A stretch of 64,000 nucleotides of DNA from Ascaris suum (GCA_013433145.1 CM024168.1:11292184-11356183), one strand, 5' to 3'. Numbered from the stretch's first letter, positions 1-31,890 are shown. Translations and numbers: made by a program. Notes: generated by a model not told the origin, from the sequence alone.

Positions 1-1796
1 AATGATTTTATTAAACATTCAATAACAAAACCGGAAGACCAATTGACAGGGATTGACCAGTAAACAAATCATTCTTCTTTGCTTACAGCTGCTTCAAATC
101 TTGAGAACAAATACAGAAATTTTTAAAAGTAAGGAAAAGAAAAATCATTAACCAACCGGAATGGTTTAGCACTTCGAATGAGCTATTGGGAACGGGAGTT
201 CATTAGCTATTATATTCCATTTTTATGAGATTTTAATTTTCCTTTCCAAAAGCATCCCAGTTAGTGTTTTTTCTTTTCTGAAACGGCATCGGAGACATCT
301 GATGAGGGATTTAGAACGACATATCCACAGCATTCTAGTTTTAGCACAATAACATCACCAGCCACCACTACTGGTTTCTATAGAAACCAAAAAGTAAGTT
401 TTATTTCAACCAGTGCCAAGTATATATTTATATTATAATGAGTGGTTTCTTGCTTTGAAATAAGAAAAAGTATAGTTCTTCTTTTTCATTTGTGAAAGGT
501 GTATTCGCAGGACAACCACAATATGGAAAAATCTCAGACAACTCTAAGCGTTGAAAATTTAATGCTTCGTACGGCCAGGTCAAATTTAAGACCCAACAAA
601 AGTTGAACAACTCACTTTACTACGCAGATATGATGAAATATGGGATTCACTTTTTCTCTCAAAATACGATAAAAAGGCTGAAAGGGAGGGATGCGAAGGA
701 AGGAACCCTCCGGTGTTCTGCATCTCTAACAAGCCAATTAACATAGATATAACAAACAGACTTTCATAACTAGCAAATGTGGCACTCGATTATTTCGATT
801 ATAGTATGGAGGGACGCAATGATGGTTATTTTATAAGGGCGCAAAATTCTTGCAGTTTTTCCTTGAAAACAACCTACGACTGCAAATGTATGCATTGCTT
901 CAAGGTATGTCAAGGTATGAGCACTGCCTACTCGCTAGTATGTGGTCTATATCCGGTTATCTTTAAAACCACAGTACGCATGAAACTCACATACTGGTCT
1001 TTTCCAAGGAGGACCATTAAATATGCGCTTTTGATGTAAAACCTATAAAATAAGCACTTAGCACCATAGCGTTCGTAGTTTTCATGAAAAGAAGGAAAAT
1101 AATGAAAGTGATAGGGAAAACCGTACAATGTGAAGCAGATAGCGAAAGCTTGCGTGCGTGTTGAGTGCCAAACATCAGCTCGGAAAACATCTGCGTGAGT
1201 GAGGAAATGTCTACACAGAAACATTCATAAACTTTTAAATGTAATATTTTCGCAATGGCAGATATTTGATGGAACACATAGTACACTGCTTACGATTCTC
1301 GCCACATAAAGCTCCTAGAAAAGCATTCGAAAGTGCTCAGCCGCGGTTTTTCACCAAATGCCGCAGTGGAAATTCTTCCAGCTGTCCATGCAGCGACGAA
1401 CATTCATCATCGTCCCATATCGGACATAAAGTTTTTGGCATGAAACGATAAGTGCTCAGTGAAGCATATCAGCATATCTCTTTACTCCTTCCATCGTCCT
1501 CCTTCTGTGTTAAATTCTATTAAAGAGCAAATCTGAGGAATAGATTATCCTCTTGTTTATTTTACGTGCACATGTTTATATGTAAAAAGGACGTAGTAAT
1601 GTGTTTATGTCGTAATATACTAATGTTTTTCAGGCGGACGGGTGTTCATCACGAAGGTGATCTTTGTCACAGACAGCAACTGGCTGCACTGCAGCACTCT
1701 TGTGTACACACTCACATATATTGATCCAACAGTTCTCTGATATTGAAGTGGTAGTTTTTAATAAGCGAACTGAATAAATGAACAGAGAACAGCGAG
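1..1796. other. Non-coding stretch, no gene supported
   Basis: Short open frames on both strands lack plausible splice signals or recognisable protein character. An ATTAAA on the minus strand (plus TTTAAT at 1757-1762) lies just downstream of the stop of the candidate exon ending at 1797 and may be its polyadenylation signal. Nothing else is supported. Confidence 0.5.
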
Positions 1797-1993
1797 TTAG
1801 CTACATGAATAACGATGCCCATCAACAATCAGGCATTTAGCACCCACACGACGCGCAAAACTTTTTATGACAGCAACTTTGAAAAGCGTCAAGTGCCCAT
1901 TAACTTGGAGGTCATGAATACTCCACTGCTGCTCCTCTATGACGTCCAAAACTGGCCAGATTATCGCCGACGAATCGATACATAACATTCCAC
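1797..1993 (-). CDS. Candidate terminal exon of an unidentified (F-box-like?) gene
   Basis: This exon starts after a strong nematode-type acceptor (minus strand CCAATTTCAG) and runs 65 codons to a TAA stop at 1797. It begins with two bases that complete a split Gly codon, which fits the phase of the candidate exon at 3715-3854. The peptide looks protein-like: a mixed amphipathic sequence with segments such as WPVLDVIEEQQWSIHDL and AVIKSFARRVGAKCLIV. An ATTAAA lies 35-40 nt past the stop. I do not recognise a domain in it. If it belongs with the exon at 5730-5809, it would be the C-terminal region of an F-box-type protein, but that link is inference. Confidence 0.4.
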
Positions 1994-2639
1994 CTGAAAT
2001 TGGAAGGATCATCTGTCGTCTATTCAAAATGCATCCTTTCAAAATAAGAACGTAATGCACTTCAATTAAGAAAATATGGTGACAATTCCACGTTTAAGAT
2101 AAAAGCCGTTTTGCTTTTGTAATTAACTCGTTTATAAATTTCCAGTCGTTTATAAACTTGCAGTCTCTTCTCACCACTCGATATGTCAGAGGCGTTTGCA
2201 GCTGCTTAGAGCGTCACTCTTCGAAAGAGTTTACAGCGGAATAAAAGAGCCCACCGGAACCGTTATTATGCAAAATTGGTATGAGTTTTTCAGAAGATTC
2301 AAGCGCGTTTACGGGGAAAAATAGCGAAGAGAGTCATTGAAAACTGCAAAACTGTTTCTCCGCTCCTTACAGCACAGATGTATTGAACATGATCAAAATG
2401 CCTTTATTGCCTAATGCCAACCCACTTTAGAATAATTCACTCTTGTATGGTCTCCCTATTCGGTTTCCAACATCAGATTGCTACAGAATGTCCAGAAATG
2501 CTTCATCCACATTGCTTTTAGCAAAATTAATTGTGGTCCATAACAGCCTAGTTACACTATAACGCTAAAATCTTCAGCTTGAAGTTACTGGAATATCGCA
2601 GACTTGGATTTGACTTGATTCTTTGTTATAAATTTTGTT

Positions 2640-3000
2640 CGGCTTCTGTGACAACTCGCAGCTAGAAATATTTCAGTTTCCCCCATCCCGCAGTCGACAT
2701 GCGCATCAGTTTCAGCTCCCCAAAAGATGTTGCAGTAAAACAATGATCTGCATAAGTTCGAACTTCTCGTTGCAAGAGTCTGGAATTTGCTTCCCGCTGC
2801 TATCGTTAATGCATTCACTTCTCCAGCTCTTACGCTGCGGCGAGTCGTTTCAACTGCATACTGGTGCTACTCCAGTGCATTAAATTCGCCTGAATTGTAG
2901 TTTTGCGAACGTTTTGTTTCCTCCTGTTGTTCATGCTCACATATTTTTGTACGACTGCCCACTTAGAGGCATTAAAATAAATAAGTAAACAAATAATGTG
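2640..3000 (+). pseudogene. Eroded 3' end of a LINE-type (non-LTR) retrotransposon
   Basis: In the frame ending at the TAG at 2898-2900 there is a segment reading VARVWNLLPAAIVNAF. The pattern ARxWNxLPxxIVxA is characteristic of the extreme C-terminus of nematode non-LTR retrotransposon reverse-transcriptase proteins. Upstream sequence is frame-broken and no catalytic part of the enzyme is present. An A-rich tail with AATAAATAAG (about 2975-2990) follows, as expected of a LINE 3' end. It lies in the putative intron between the exons at 1797-1993 and 3715-3854, on the opposite strand. Family assignment (CR1-, L2- or RTE-like) is not possible by eye. Confidence 0.5.
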
Positions 3001-3714
3001 AAGCTACGGGAATTCTTGTTTGTTCACACTTCTTTCCTCTTCTTTTCTTCATAGTTGGTAGACCGCATCCATTAGCACCATCAGAGTTCAACCGTTTCAG
3101 TGTACCAACCCATGGGTCCTCCTAAACATTCTATGCATTTAATTATGATGGAATGGCAAAAACAGTTTTCTCATCAACTCACTCAGTGATCGATGTGTGT
3201 GTTAATGTTCCCTCAGGGACGATCTCGTTTGTTTTTTCGCTCATTTTTCAAACATGTTTTAACAAAGAAACTGAGAATAAGAGCTTTTCATGTTTTTTCA
3301 GTCCACTTCTTCATGCGCACTAAATATGCCCACTGAATTTGTTACAGATTATGGCTAGGCTGTAAATGGGTCCCGTAGACGAACTCTTTCTGAAGTACAT
3401 AGAACAATCGTCTATTCAAATGAGGGGGTGAAACAGTCATCAACTAGGCTAAATTTATGATTATTGACCATGATGGTTGAAGATACGAGAAACTGCACGT
3501 CGCGGGGGAGTAGTGTCGTAGAACTGGCAGCCCCGAAATCAACCCAACCCAAAAATCGATTATAAACGGGAAGGGGAGTTTGGATGAGGGGAGGCGGCAG
3601 AAATAGAGTTCAGAATATTGCAAGCGCTATGATGCCCTGGTATTGTTACCGGGGTGCAGTATTTTGGAGACATTTAATTGTCTTTCAACAACGAGATGAA
3701 AAAGGAAGTGGTAC

Positions 3715-3854
3715 CTTCTTTGAAAGGATTGTGCAATTCGACTAGAGAGAGCGCCATTCGTAGCGATTCTATATCAGCAGGAAGTTCCCAATAACGTGTG
3801 AAACTGCCACCTTTCAAGAACCACTGCAACATTGTACATTCGCTTATAACGGTG
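3715..3854 (-). CDS. Candidate internal exon of an unidentified (F-box-like?) gene
   Basis: The acceptor is minus-strand ACACCTTCAG and the donor is G|GTACCA. The exon gives 46 complete codons with one split base at each end. It reads through segments such as QWFLKGGSFTRYWELPADI and SLRMALSLVELHNPFKE. Its start phase accepts the TG left by the exon at 5730-5809, making Cys. Its end phase donates G to the exon at 1797-1993, making Gly. Two phase matches in a row have about a 1 in 9 chance of arising randomly, so support is moderate. No domain is recognised, and further exons may lie between it and 5730. Confidence 0.35.
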
Positions 3855-5729
3855 CTGAAGGTGTTGGCGGGAAACAAAACAAACTGCTTTCAAGAATGAC
3901 TTTTTGGTTACTGTCTCGAGTTAACGGTTTTGCATGGATTCGGTCAGATCGCTGCACCAAAATTGCTAAATTTTGTCTTTGTTCGTATACTAAGAAATCA
4001 TATTTCCCAACAACATTTATACAAAACGTACTTATTTCGTGTCCTCAAAAGTTTATTCTTAACGCGCTTATTATGCCCTGGCTCGGTGCAGTATTGCGGA
4101 CTGCCAGATTGGATGTCGTGGAATGACCACCGCAACTTCGGCATAGCGAGTTCGTTGGATGGAATGACCTAACAGCTTATTACATTAGACAAAGTGCTTT
4201 GCAAGACTGTACTTTATACTGGTACATTGTCAGTGAGTCTTAACCAACCGCATCTTGACCCGTAGCAAATCGGTCTGCAACAGCGAAGCGTGTGTCACAG
4301 CAGCACATTTTCAGGCCTAACATCTGCTATGAGACCCGGTCTCGATCAACCTTCCTGATTACACAATGCACTTATCGACACTGTTACTCAGATATATGTC
4401 GTAGATATGGGTCTGAACAGTGCCTTATCATGATGCACAGATATCTGCAGCCAAGCGAATCTCTTCTTCGGACACGGTTGCTTCTCGATCATGGCCTTCC
4501 AAGCACGAGAAACTGCGCGGCAGTTCAGCAAGGTATTTCGCGTTGCAAACTGCCTGCAGTGAATCTGTTTCTGCCTTCTCTCACCAGTGAGGTTAAGAAG
4601 GATGGGAGGGAATAATAGATAAACCATTAGGCGCTTGAAAATAAAAAAAAGTTGGATGACTACAACATTTTCCCGACGCCCCATTCGCTCAAGAAGTCAT
4701 TGCGCCTTAACTTTTAGTTTCGCGCTTCCTGTGCCCGCTTTAATTAATGAAACTGCATTCCGTTTCACTAACGAGAAGACCGACAGAAATCGAACTCGAA
4801 ACCTCCTTCTTCATAACAATCATTCAGCACCTGGCGGATCGTTTGACAACTGATTCAAGTGGGATATATGCTGGCTTTCTCTGTGCGCCCCACATCAAAA
4901 CGTGTGTGAATTGATTTTTAATTGTTATCTAGAAAAACAGCTTTCCGACCAATCGAAGCGAAATCATTTTGATTTCGATGTCTCTAAACGGATATCCTGA
5001 TCACCTTTTATGATAGCCACAGTGAATGTAACGCAAGCTTGTCGGAAGATTTGAGGCATCGCATACTTTTAATATGAGAATGCTGCTTTGCATTCTAATT
5101 TTGAAAAGAGGGGGCGCCTATGGACGGTGCCGATGCCCCAACAAACTGTCTGAACCTCCCCATTCTCTTGGTAACTGACATATCTTCGAATTTTATGCTC
5201 TTTACAGATTGTCACCTTTCCACAATTCGGTTGAACCCTCTCAGTCATTACAGATTTCTTGGTGCCCCTATGTATTTCACAACAAATACCCTTTTCGCCG
5301 CCAGGACGCAATTTCAGCTCTGCACTCTGAAATCTGTTAAGTCTAGAATTCTGCTGGTCCCTATACATGCCATGGCGGCTAGAAGATTTCTTGGTGCTCA
5401 ACACATTGTAAGGCCACAAAAAGTTTTTTCGTATTTAGTGTACTTTTGCATGAACCACACTTTTAGTGATGCGAAGCATGAATTTAGCAACTGAAACGCT
5501 GACCGCATTCTGCAATAACTGTTTGATGCAGACGGACAAAATTAACACCAATTTAGGAAGTCTAAAACGGATCCATGAAAGGTCGAACACAGTATAGTTT
5601 GTTGGCTCTCTATGGTCAAGCAGTTTTTGCCGATTGCTGTGCAATCTACAGCACATCTAGTGCGCACCAATATGTATCTAAAAGAAAGAGGTGCGAAGTC
5701 GTTTGATGAAAAGAAATAGAAGAACTCAC
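3855..5729. other. Probable intron, no exon supported
   Basis: This lies between the two candidate minus-strand exons. Open frames of 100-125 codons overlap on both strands near 5069-5494. None combines a good acceptor, a good donor and the phase needed to join the flanking exons. If the 5730-5809 exon is a true F-box start, a missing exon carrying the rest of the roughly 45-residue motif would be expected here, but I could not place one without creating a TGA at the junction. Confidence 0.35.
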
Positions 5730-5809
5730 CAAATATGGCATAGCATCTCATTAGGAAGATGGACAGCCAATGAATTTTCATCCAGCGATTCCCGCCTTTC
5801 CACGACCAT
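5730..5809 (-). CDS. Candidate first exon, F-box-like N-terminus
   Basis: A strong acceptor (minus strand AACGTGTTCTCAG) lies directly before an ATG at 5807-5809. That is the arrangement expected of a spliced-leader or internal acceptor at a start codon in nematodes. The exon ends at a consensus donor, TG|GTGAGT. The 26 residues include LAVHLPNEMLCHI; the LPxExLxxI core is how F-box motifs begin (the part that binds SKP1 in SCF ubiquitin ligases). Only the first third of the motif is present, so the assignment is tentative. A shorter alternative frame starting at the ATG within this exon gives a hydrophobic peptide but uses the same donor. Confidence 0.4.
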
Positions 5810-6159
5810 CTGAGAACACGTTAATAGTATCAGCAAATCAGTGAGTTAAGTAAAACAATGAAGGTGGTTATGGCGATGCTCCGAGGTGAATAACAAAACA
5901 TTAGCTTTTTTACGGTGGAATTACAATGAAATATTTCAATTATTATTGGGCATCAATAAATAAAATCGACTTTATCGGCCCGCTCTCTTCAAATTTTTAC
6001 GAAGGTGATGTTTCGAATGAAGCATTTATAAGGGATAAAACACTAAATAAGGATGTAGCAGAGTTATTTCTCGATTACGGCAACGCTGGATGCAGTAATA
6101 TCACATTGAGCGCAATCACGTTGACTATGTCTGCGACCAAATATAAATATGTTCGAATG

Positions 6160-6212
6160 TATAGAAGATGACAGTGCGCACACTGGATCTTTTAAATGCA
6201 AAAGCACGAGTA
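6160..6212. repeat. Dispersed repeat, copy 1
   Basis: This matches 7433-7485 in the same orientation. Both begin TATAGAAGATGACAG and share GGATCTTT, AAGCAC and neighbouring bases, with roughly 70% identity by eye. The element is unknown. Confidence 0.4.
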
Positions 6213-7432
6213 TTATTATACTATTATTTACAGAAGATTCCTGAAGGACGATGAAAAGTGAAAACACGGCAAGCGGCGAAGAGCTTGAGAACGCATCGGA
6301 TCAAAACAACGGCTTAGTTTAGAGGTGAGAAAATAGGATGGTAGGTTGCTTCCCCTTTGGACGCAGTCACCTTAACTTTTTACTAGTCATCCCGGAAACA
6401 GCAAATTTGAAATAACTTTTGATCATCGTTTCAAATTATGGGTCTGAGATGTGAATTGCGCTATGTTAAACGAGATGAAACAGAGATGAAAATGAATACG
6501 TTTAGGCGCACATTCATAGTGCGCGGCCGCCACGACAATTAACTCAAAGAGAAAAACGAAGTAAACAACACAAATGGTCGAAGGCGGATGCTTGGCACGG
6601 AGCCACATGTGCCTTCTGGCAGCTCGTCAAACACCTTTCAGACGGCTCCGCCCAATCGATGCTTTCACGCTCATGTCCGAAGTTCGCACTTACTAATGGA
6701 TGCCGATGCCCGCACTCAGAGAATCGATCCTCGGTCTTCGTCTCACGCGTAGGAAAACATTAATGGCTAAAGAATTGTCTACCTCCTTTACTCGATTCGA
6801 GTACAGCATTTGCAGTAAGTAAAATGTCATGCAACATTGTATAAGGCTGTCTCAACCCCTCTTCCTAGATACTTCGAGGAATCTATAGACCCAAGGGGTT
6901 TTCTGGAGATGGAGAGGGCTTACATGGTAAATAGAATATGGTAAAAGACACAAGGTTTACCAGCTAAGCAAAAAGTAAACCGATGGCACAGCAGAAATGA
7001 GCTTTCTTCATTAAAATAATGATCAGAACACAAGTTGATTATGCGCAGCATAACCATGCATGTGCCGCTTTAGGCACTTATCATCCAGCAGCAACTATCT
7101 CTCACTTACCTCAAGAACAAGAGCTCGTGTTTAATCATCTTTGTGCCTTATTTGTCTCGATTTGGCGCAGTACCATAAATTAACATCTCCAGAAGGTATG
7201 CGGCAACATGTCAATGAGGCAGCATTGCGTAAAAGAAATGTCTCGTAGAGCACAATTATTATAGGCACAAAGTTCGAACTCCTCCATAGGTGCCTCATAT
7301 TTTTCTTCCGCTGCTCAACAGACAAACTAACCAGCTATCTAGAACTCTTTCAGCACCATCATCATTGGACTGTTAGCCACTAGTGTAATGAAATTCCGAG
7401 CTTCGAATCGAAAACCAAAACAAGCTCGAGTC

Positions 7433-7485
7433 TATAGAAGATGACAGCGCTCGTAGCGGATCTTTCAAACACACAAGCACAAACT
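7433..7485. repeat. Dispersed repeat, copy 2
   Basis: This is the partner of 6160-6212, in direct orientation about 1.27 kb away. It is too short and diverged to classify. Confidence 0.4.
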
Positions 7486-8742
7486 GCATGAAGCAGTGAA
7501 TCTCCGAAGGAGATCGAACAAAACTATGGGAAAACGTGCAATTCGTCGATTATGCACTGCAACTACAACGAACGCGAATAGGCGAAGGGAAAACCAAGAA
7601 CGTACCACGGCCCACCTTGACTGTCTGCGTGAAACGTTCAAAGCTGTGTCAACAAAATCTAAATGATTATTCCATGCAGTTTGATCTATTGACCATAAAA
7701 TTCATGACAAGAATTTCGACCTGACTCTCCACGACTTTTATTTAAGTGAACGGAGGATTTTCCTTATAGACATGAAAATTTTTAGGATTGGCGAATCTAA
7801 TGTGCGAGATTGGAAAGTAAATTTCCAAATTTCTCACAAGACAAGCTTTTGAAAATTCACTGAAACTATATTGATTCTAATGTTTTTTCACAGGAAATGA
7901 TTTCTCGTGGTTATTAGATTTCGCTAACAATTGTGGTCGGAGAACTTCCCACAGAATATTCGATGAACTGATTTGTGGCATCGAGGAACTTTACTTCTTA
8001 TATATAGACTGAGATGTTTGATCATCAGCCTTTGAGAGAATACTATTTATGCGGCATTCTTTTCTCGAATGGCAGTGGACATTATTCAAAGAATGAGCGT
8101 TGAGGATTTCTTCCCAAGGAAACCACAAATAAAATGATGCGGGAATGCAAATGATTGCGAGGCGAACTTCTAATGAACTAGAAATGCGATAAACCGAAAC
8201 GTTTAGAGAGAATTATTTCTTATATTCGCAGCTTTCTGCAAAACAATATAAAAATTTATTTCTTTTGGAAATTCACCTTACAGTCGCATTAATTCCACCA
8301 CCGTAAAGTAATAACCAAATTGAGAGTGCACTTCGCTCATTACTCATTAAATAAAGGTCTTTATTGTGTAGTAGTCTCGTGTGTTTTCAACAAAACAACT
8401 GGTTGCCCCTCTTCCTTTAAGTACAGGTTTTCAAGCAAACGTGTACCTCTGCTGGGCGGCAAAAATTCGACCCGCTGCCATATTCGATAAATCGAAAGAT
8501 TTTGAATGTAGAACAAAAATAAACAATAATATATGTGCACTTATGCTCCCTATAAGTTTGCAGAAAGAACATCGAGTTGTTGCGCAACGATCAGCAAAGT
8601 ATCGTTCATTAAGACAACAAATTCAGAGAACAACTGAATTGAATAATATTGTTTAATGTATACACAAGTGCCTTGATCAGCAAGTGCTAAGAGTGAATAA
8701 AAAATTAACACCAAATTCGTAAACACAATTCCGTTATCTCAG

Positions 8743-27795
<19,053 letters not shown>

Positions 27796-30670
27796 CAAGC
27801 GAGCTGAAAACGAACCGAATCAGTGAAACAAGAAAAGTGAATAGTCGATAGCGGCTTTTCCTCCGATATTTTAAGCATCGATTATCTTTTCACTGATGGT
27901 GGTTTGCGGTCTTGGAACATCGAAAAAACTCTTTCCTGCATTATATAATACAGTCGGTGTTTAATAAACAATAAAATGAACCAGTAACCATCAAAGGGTC
28001 TAGGTGACACTTTGTTGGAGGTTTCTAGTTGACATATTATATCGGCTACTCGAAGCCAGTTTCATTTAAAATTCCTCATATGACATGGGAGAACTCGTAT
28101 GATGAGCACGAAAACTCTAGCCACCGCCGATGCTCTAATTAACAAATCGCAAACTTAGTTCCACGAAGTGAGCACCAAATTTGACGATCTGAAGGAACCG
28201 ACCACTCGTAGGTACTCACGACAGCAAACTAATGTCAATTGAGTAAAAAATATGGGTCAGAAAAACTTCATTTCATCAGCATATTTTTGCAGAATTATGA
28301 AAACATGCAAAACTATCAATAAAAGGCAATCAATAAACAGGGCGAATAAAATTGCACTGGAAGCGACTGAAAAAGTCTACTAGGAATTTCGACATGGATG
28401 AGCCTCTTGCTGTTTGGAGGCTCAGAATGGTCGGTCGCAAAAATGCCCGGCAAACTGTTTCTGAAGAGCAGGGAGGCTGTATTCACTGTTCAGTCTAATC
28501 GAGAGTTTTCGCAAGGGCTGCGCTCAAAGTTCGTTCTTTTGGATACGTATTCGGCAAGTTTTAAATGTTTACATAAAGTTGTGTGTTTTTGAAGTGAAGG
28601 TGTAAGAGAGAAGATTTTATTATCGTATGTGCTCATGCCCATCTTCGTATCCAGAAATTTGAATTAAATAATTCATTGTAACATGTAGTGGCCCCGTGGA
28701 CAAACTTTCTAGTCAATTCGCCAAAGTTACAGAAAGTTATAGACAGTTCTTTAGTAGGGTATGAGGGCCACGGAATAGAAAACACTGATTCGCTCATTTT
28801 ACACTTATGTGAGTGTTAACAAGTGATCTGCTTAAAAGTGATCTGTTGTGGTCCAATCAGTTTTATGGTCGCTGTTATCGTTGTGACCTTCATTATGTAA
28901 CAAGTTATAGGCTCATAGTTGTTGATCTTGATGTGTTGTCTCCCTCGTGTGTATTTAACCTCCCATGCCTTCAGGGCCGTAGCCGAAAGGCCACGGTCTT
29001 GCTTGAGAGTTCAGTTGTTGTGTTCAACAGACCATCGAGTAGCTCCCAGCCCGGTCGCAGTGAGCACTGTACCAGATTAATGCGAATTTACATAAACAAA
29101 CCTTCTATGAGATTATATTATGGAAATTATATATGATGTGAGGTTATATGTCCCTCTCACTTCGATATCGACCGAATGAGACCTCACCTGCAAAATTTTT
29201 GAAAGATTTACGGAGCAATATGAGGTGCTAAATAATAACGAGAAACACTTTACGGGTCAGATCAGAAACGAAATCGTTACGTGCTTCCACAGAAAGCTAT
29301 CGAAAACTCTATTGGCTTGATATTTACTGCTGCAACTGTTACCACGTTTTGTTTTTCGAAGTTTTCGGCCTTATATCCCTGTGAGCATTCCTCAGGTAAC
29401 ACGAAATGAATTGGTAACTGGCAGACTTTGAGTAATGTCCATATACGTTGTCCACTCTCAACTCCAGGACTGAAATCGAGTATTGCAACACATTTACCGA
29501 CAGTGACTTTCTCCCTTGTCCGAACAGATCTCTTCCTGTTAAAGTTGCGGTCAGATTTAATGAGATATAGGAGAAGAGAAAACCCGCTGTGAAAACTTGA
29601 TGTGCCGACCCGTCTCTAACCTAAACATATCTCGACGATAAAGAAGGAGCGATTTATGAGGTGACCAGTCGACCCCAGATCAAATTAGATGAGGTGCCTT
29701 GCAAGATAAACCAAAAGCTCACGGGCAGAAAAAATACTGCCCAGCCAAGCTAACCTCAGCAAGAATCCAAGAGGCTATAAAAACGGCTTAATGTGCTCAT
29801 ACAACCATTCCAGTTTCTAAGCTACAGGAGAGGTTTCGCAGGACCACGCTGACCTACGTGAAGTCGTCAGAACAGTTAAGAGGTCCGACGGTAGTGGTAG
29901 AGCTCGCAAACTGCAATCATAGCAGGATCGAGCCGACGATAGAAACCATCCCGGTGAACATCCTTCTTTTGTTCGCATGCTGTATTTATAAGTACGGAAC
30001 CACTTCCTCGATATCTGTGTCGGCTAGCATGCTGTCTAATTGTGCCTAGACAGGAGTTGCAGATCACGACGGAGACTTACGACTAGAAAGCCAAGTGGAC
30101 TTAACGTTTCCAGATTTTCAAAGTGCAAGTGACGAAACCCTGGACGTAGTTGATATAATGAATTCGGAAAAGGGGGAGGGAAGCAGGTGTTTTCTGAAAT
30201 CTTGGTGCGCCATCCTTCTAGAATCTGTAAGACTATCCGAGATTTATTATTCGTTCCTGTGTAATCCTTTTGTGCTCCATAAACTTACCGGAAAGGACAG
30301 GTTAGGAGACGTAATATAGCTCCCCAGCGGAGAAGGGGAGACATCTCCCTCCTCATATGCACGGCCTATGAAACTAAAAGACGAAACAATTGAAGGATTC
30401 GCCAAGCGCTAAGTGAACCTTCGCATGTGAGGCTTTCCGAAGAGTTCGCTGAGGTTCGCATTCGAGAGTTCTCGAAACTTAACTGTTGCAGTGCTGTTGA
30501 AGAAAAGGAAACCGCGTCTCTTTTAAAGCAGTGAAGTAAAAGAAGAGAACACTCTTGAGATTGAGCTTAACGATCCCGTGCCCCTCAGAATCCCACAAAT
30601 TGATGTACCTCACCTGTGTGACACACCGTTCTGGAGCCGGTTAACTTGCAAACTGCAGTCAAAAGTGGTC
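27796..30670. other. Intergenic stretch, no gene supported
   Basis: Plus-strand frames of 60-107 codons at 28,398-30,319 lack convincing splice structure. Around 28,684-29,098 the DNA starts TGTAGTGGCC and ends in an A-rich CATAAACA, with a TATTTAA and a short GC hairpin between. This is suggestive of a solo LTR, but no target-site duplication is clear. This region would contain the large gene's promoter and 5' leader. Confidence 0.4.
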
Positions 30671-30871
30671 ATGCGCCATCGTTCTCTGCAATAGCTCATC
30701 CGGGCATCATGGGAACTCGAAAACTTCTCATATAAACATGCAGTTTTTTTGCTGCCATTCAACTCAGAACATCAAATAACGTACGCTTGCATAATTTCAG
30801 CTCAATTGAGGCACCAGAAGTGGATTGTCTATATGCGCCATCGTTCTCTGCAATAGGGGAACCTGGCACAA
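30671..30871 (+). repeat. Inverted satellite monomer at the array edge
   Basis: One monomer plus a partial one, in the opposite orientation to the main array. Its reverse complement matches 31,953-32,153 nearly base for base, including the diverged edge TTGTGCCAGGTTCCCC and the ATATAGACAATCC variant not seen elsewhere in the array. It begins with the 27-bp sub-block (30,671-30,697). Confidence 0.9.
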
Positions 30872-31471
30872 CAGGAACTCGAAAACTCGATTCAAAAGTA
30901 CACAAATGAGGCGTCAATTCTGAGATGCGTAAATGAGCGATGAATTTAATTTTCCTTATGTCACCTTCAAATTTCGACAATTTGTTTAAGTGAGTGAACG
31001 TTTTTGAGACCGTTTATCACAATCATTTAAGTACACGCTGCATATAATTGCATACTGTTTTGACGAATGTTTATGATGTCAGATTTGCAATCATTTTTTC
31101 TGACGTATTTTCTGAGGGTGTAATGGCCTTAAATGGTTTGAACCAAGAAGTTGATTTGAATGACCAAGGAATTGTAAGTGAAACGATCAAGGAATTGATC
31201 TGAACCAAGAAAAATTAAGACTGAGCAAAAAAAGGGAAGCGAACATTGAGTTGAAAAAGTTTATTCATAACTGATGTGTTAACTGCAAGTGGAATAATGA
31301 AACGGCGAAAATTGTCTCAACTTGCTCAAGTTTGCGGCAATTATCATGACCTCCACCTGCATCACGAAATGAGTGTTAGAAAGTAGAAATTTTCAGCACT
31401 GCTGAGAACCCACTAAGGAATACCATACAAACACTAACAAATCTGTACGTTTAGTGATAAAAATGTTCTAG

Positions 31472-31623
31472 ATGTTAATGACAACGAAACGTATTCGGAT
31501 AGCAGTGGTAGTATTATGGTTGGCACCACTGTTCTTCATATTAAGTTGGTTTCTTGCATTCGAAAGCGATGGTCTCCGCCAACCTAAATGTCGACATCAA
31601 TTTTACTTGCGTTTACCATTTAG
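31472..31623 (+). CDS. Candidate first exon with signal anchor (type II membrane protein?)
   Basis: An acceptor-like AAATGTTCTAG sits directly before ATG at 31,472. The frame runs 50 codons to AG|GTGAGT, a consensus donor; without splicing it meets TGA at once. The peptide has a short basic tail (TTKRIRI), a hydrophobic stretch (VVVLWLAPLFFILSWFLAF) and then a polar, Cys-containing segment. That is the usual N-terminus of type II membrane proteins such as Golgi enzymes. A fourth helix of a rhodopsin-like receptor is an alternative. No downstream exon was found before the array: the acceptor at ATTTCTTTCAG leads to a stop within five codons. Confidence 0.4.
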
Positions 31624-31890
31624 GTGAGTGAGCATTGAACTACGTTTATTTCATGCAGTAATTTCTTTCAGACTGTTTTTTGAATGAGGAATTTAGCGCT
31701 GTAATATTTTAAAAATGTTTGATTATCTTTTGCATAAAATAGTCTACTGGAGTTAATCGGAGCTGACGTTTCGCAAGTCGATGCTTGCGACTACCATCCA
31801 GTATGCTAATTGAGATGAGCACTTGTCAAGTTATGTATTTGTATATGCATTTTGCTTGAATGTGCTTTCTCTTTAATGTGCTTAAAAGCG

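Larger units (their letters stand above)
5810..8742. other. Intergenic stretch, no gene supported
   Basis: No convincing exon was found on either strand. The stretch holds a diverged repeat pair (6160-6212 and 7433-7485). It also holds a minus-strand patch near 6600-6760 that reads protein-like but could not be joined to anything. An ATTAAA on the minus strand (plus TTTAAT at 8652-8657), about 86 nt past the stop at 8743, is a candidate polyadenylation signal for the large gene that begins at 27,795. Confidence 0.45.

Noticed and set aside
5069..5494. Overlapping 116- and 124-codon frames on opposite strands
   Set aside because: Neither shows a domain or a complete set of splice signals; at most one could be real and I could not choose.
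6600..6760. Minus-strand segments reading like exons, with a TTA|GTAAGT donor near 6694
   Set aside because: The two readable patches cannot be joined to each other or to the 5730-5809 exon in phase with a good acceptor.
28684..29098. Possible solo LTR (TGTAGTGG start, CATAAACA end)
   Set aside because: No clear target-site duplication, no second LTR and no retrotransposon protein nearby; the ends are too short to be decisive.
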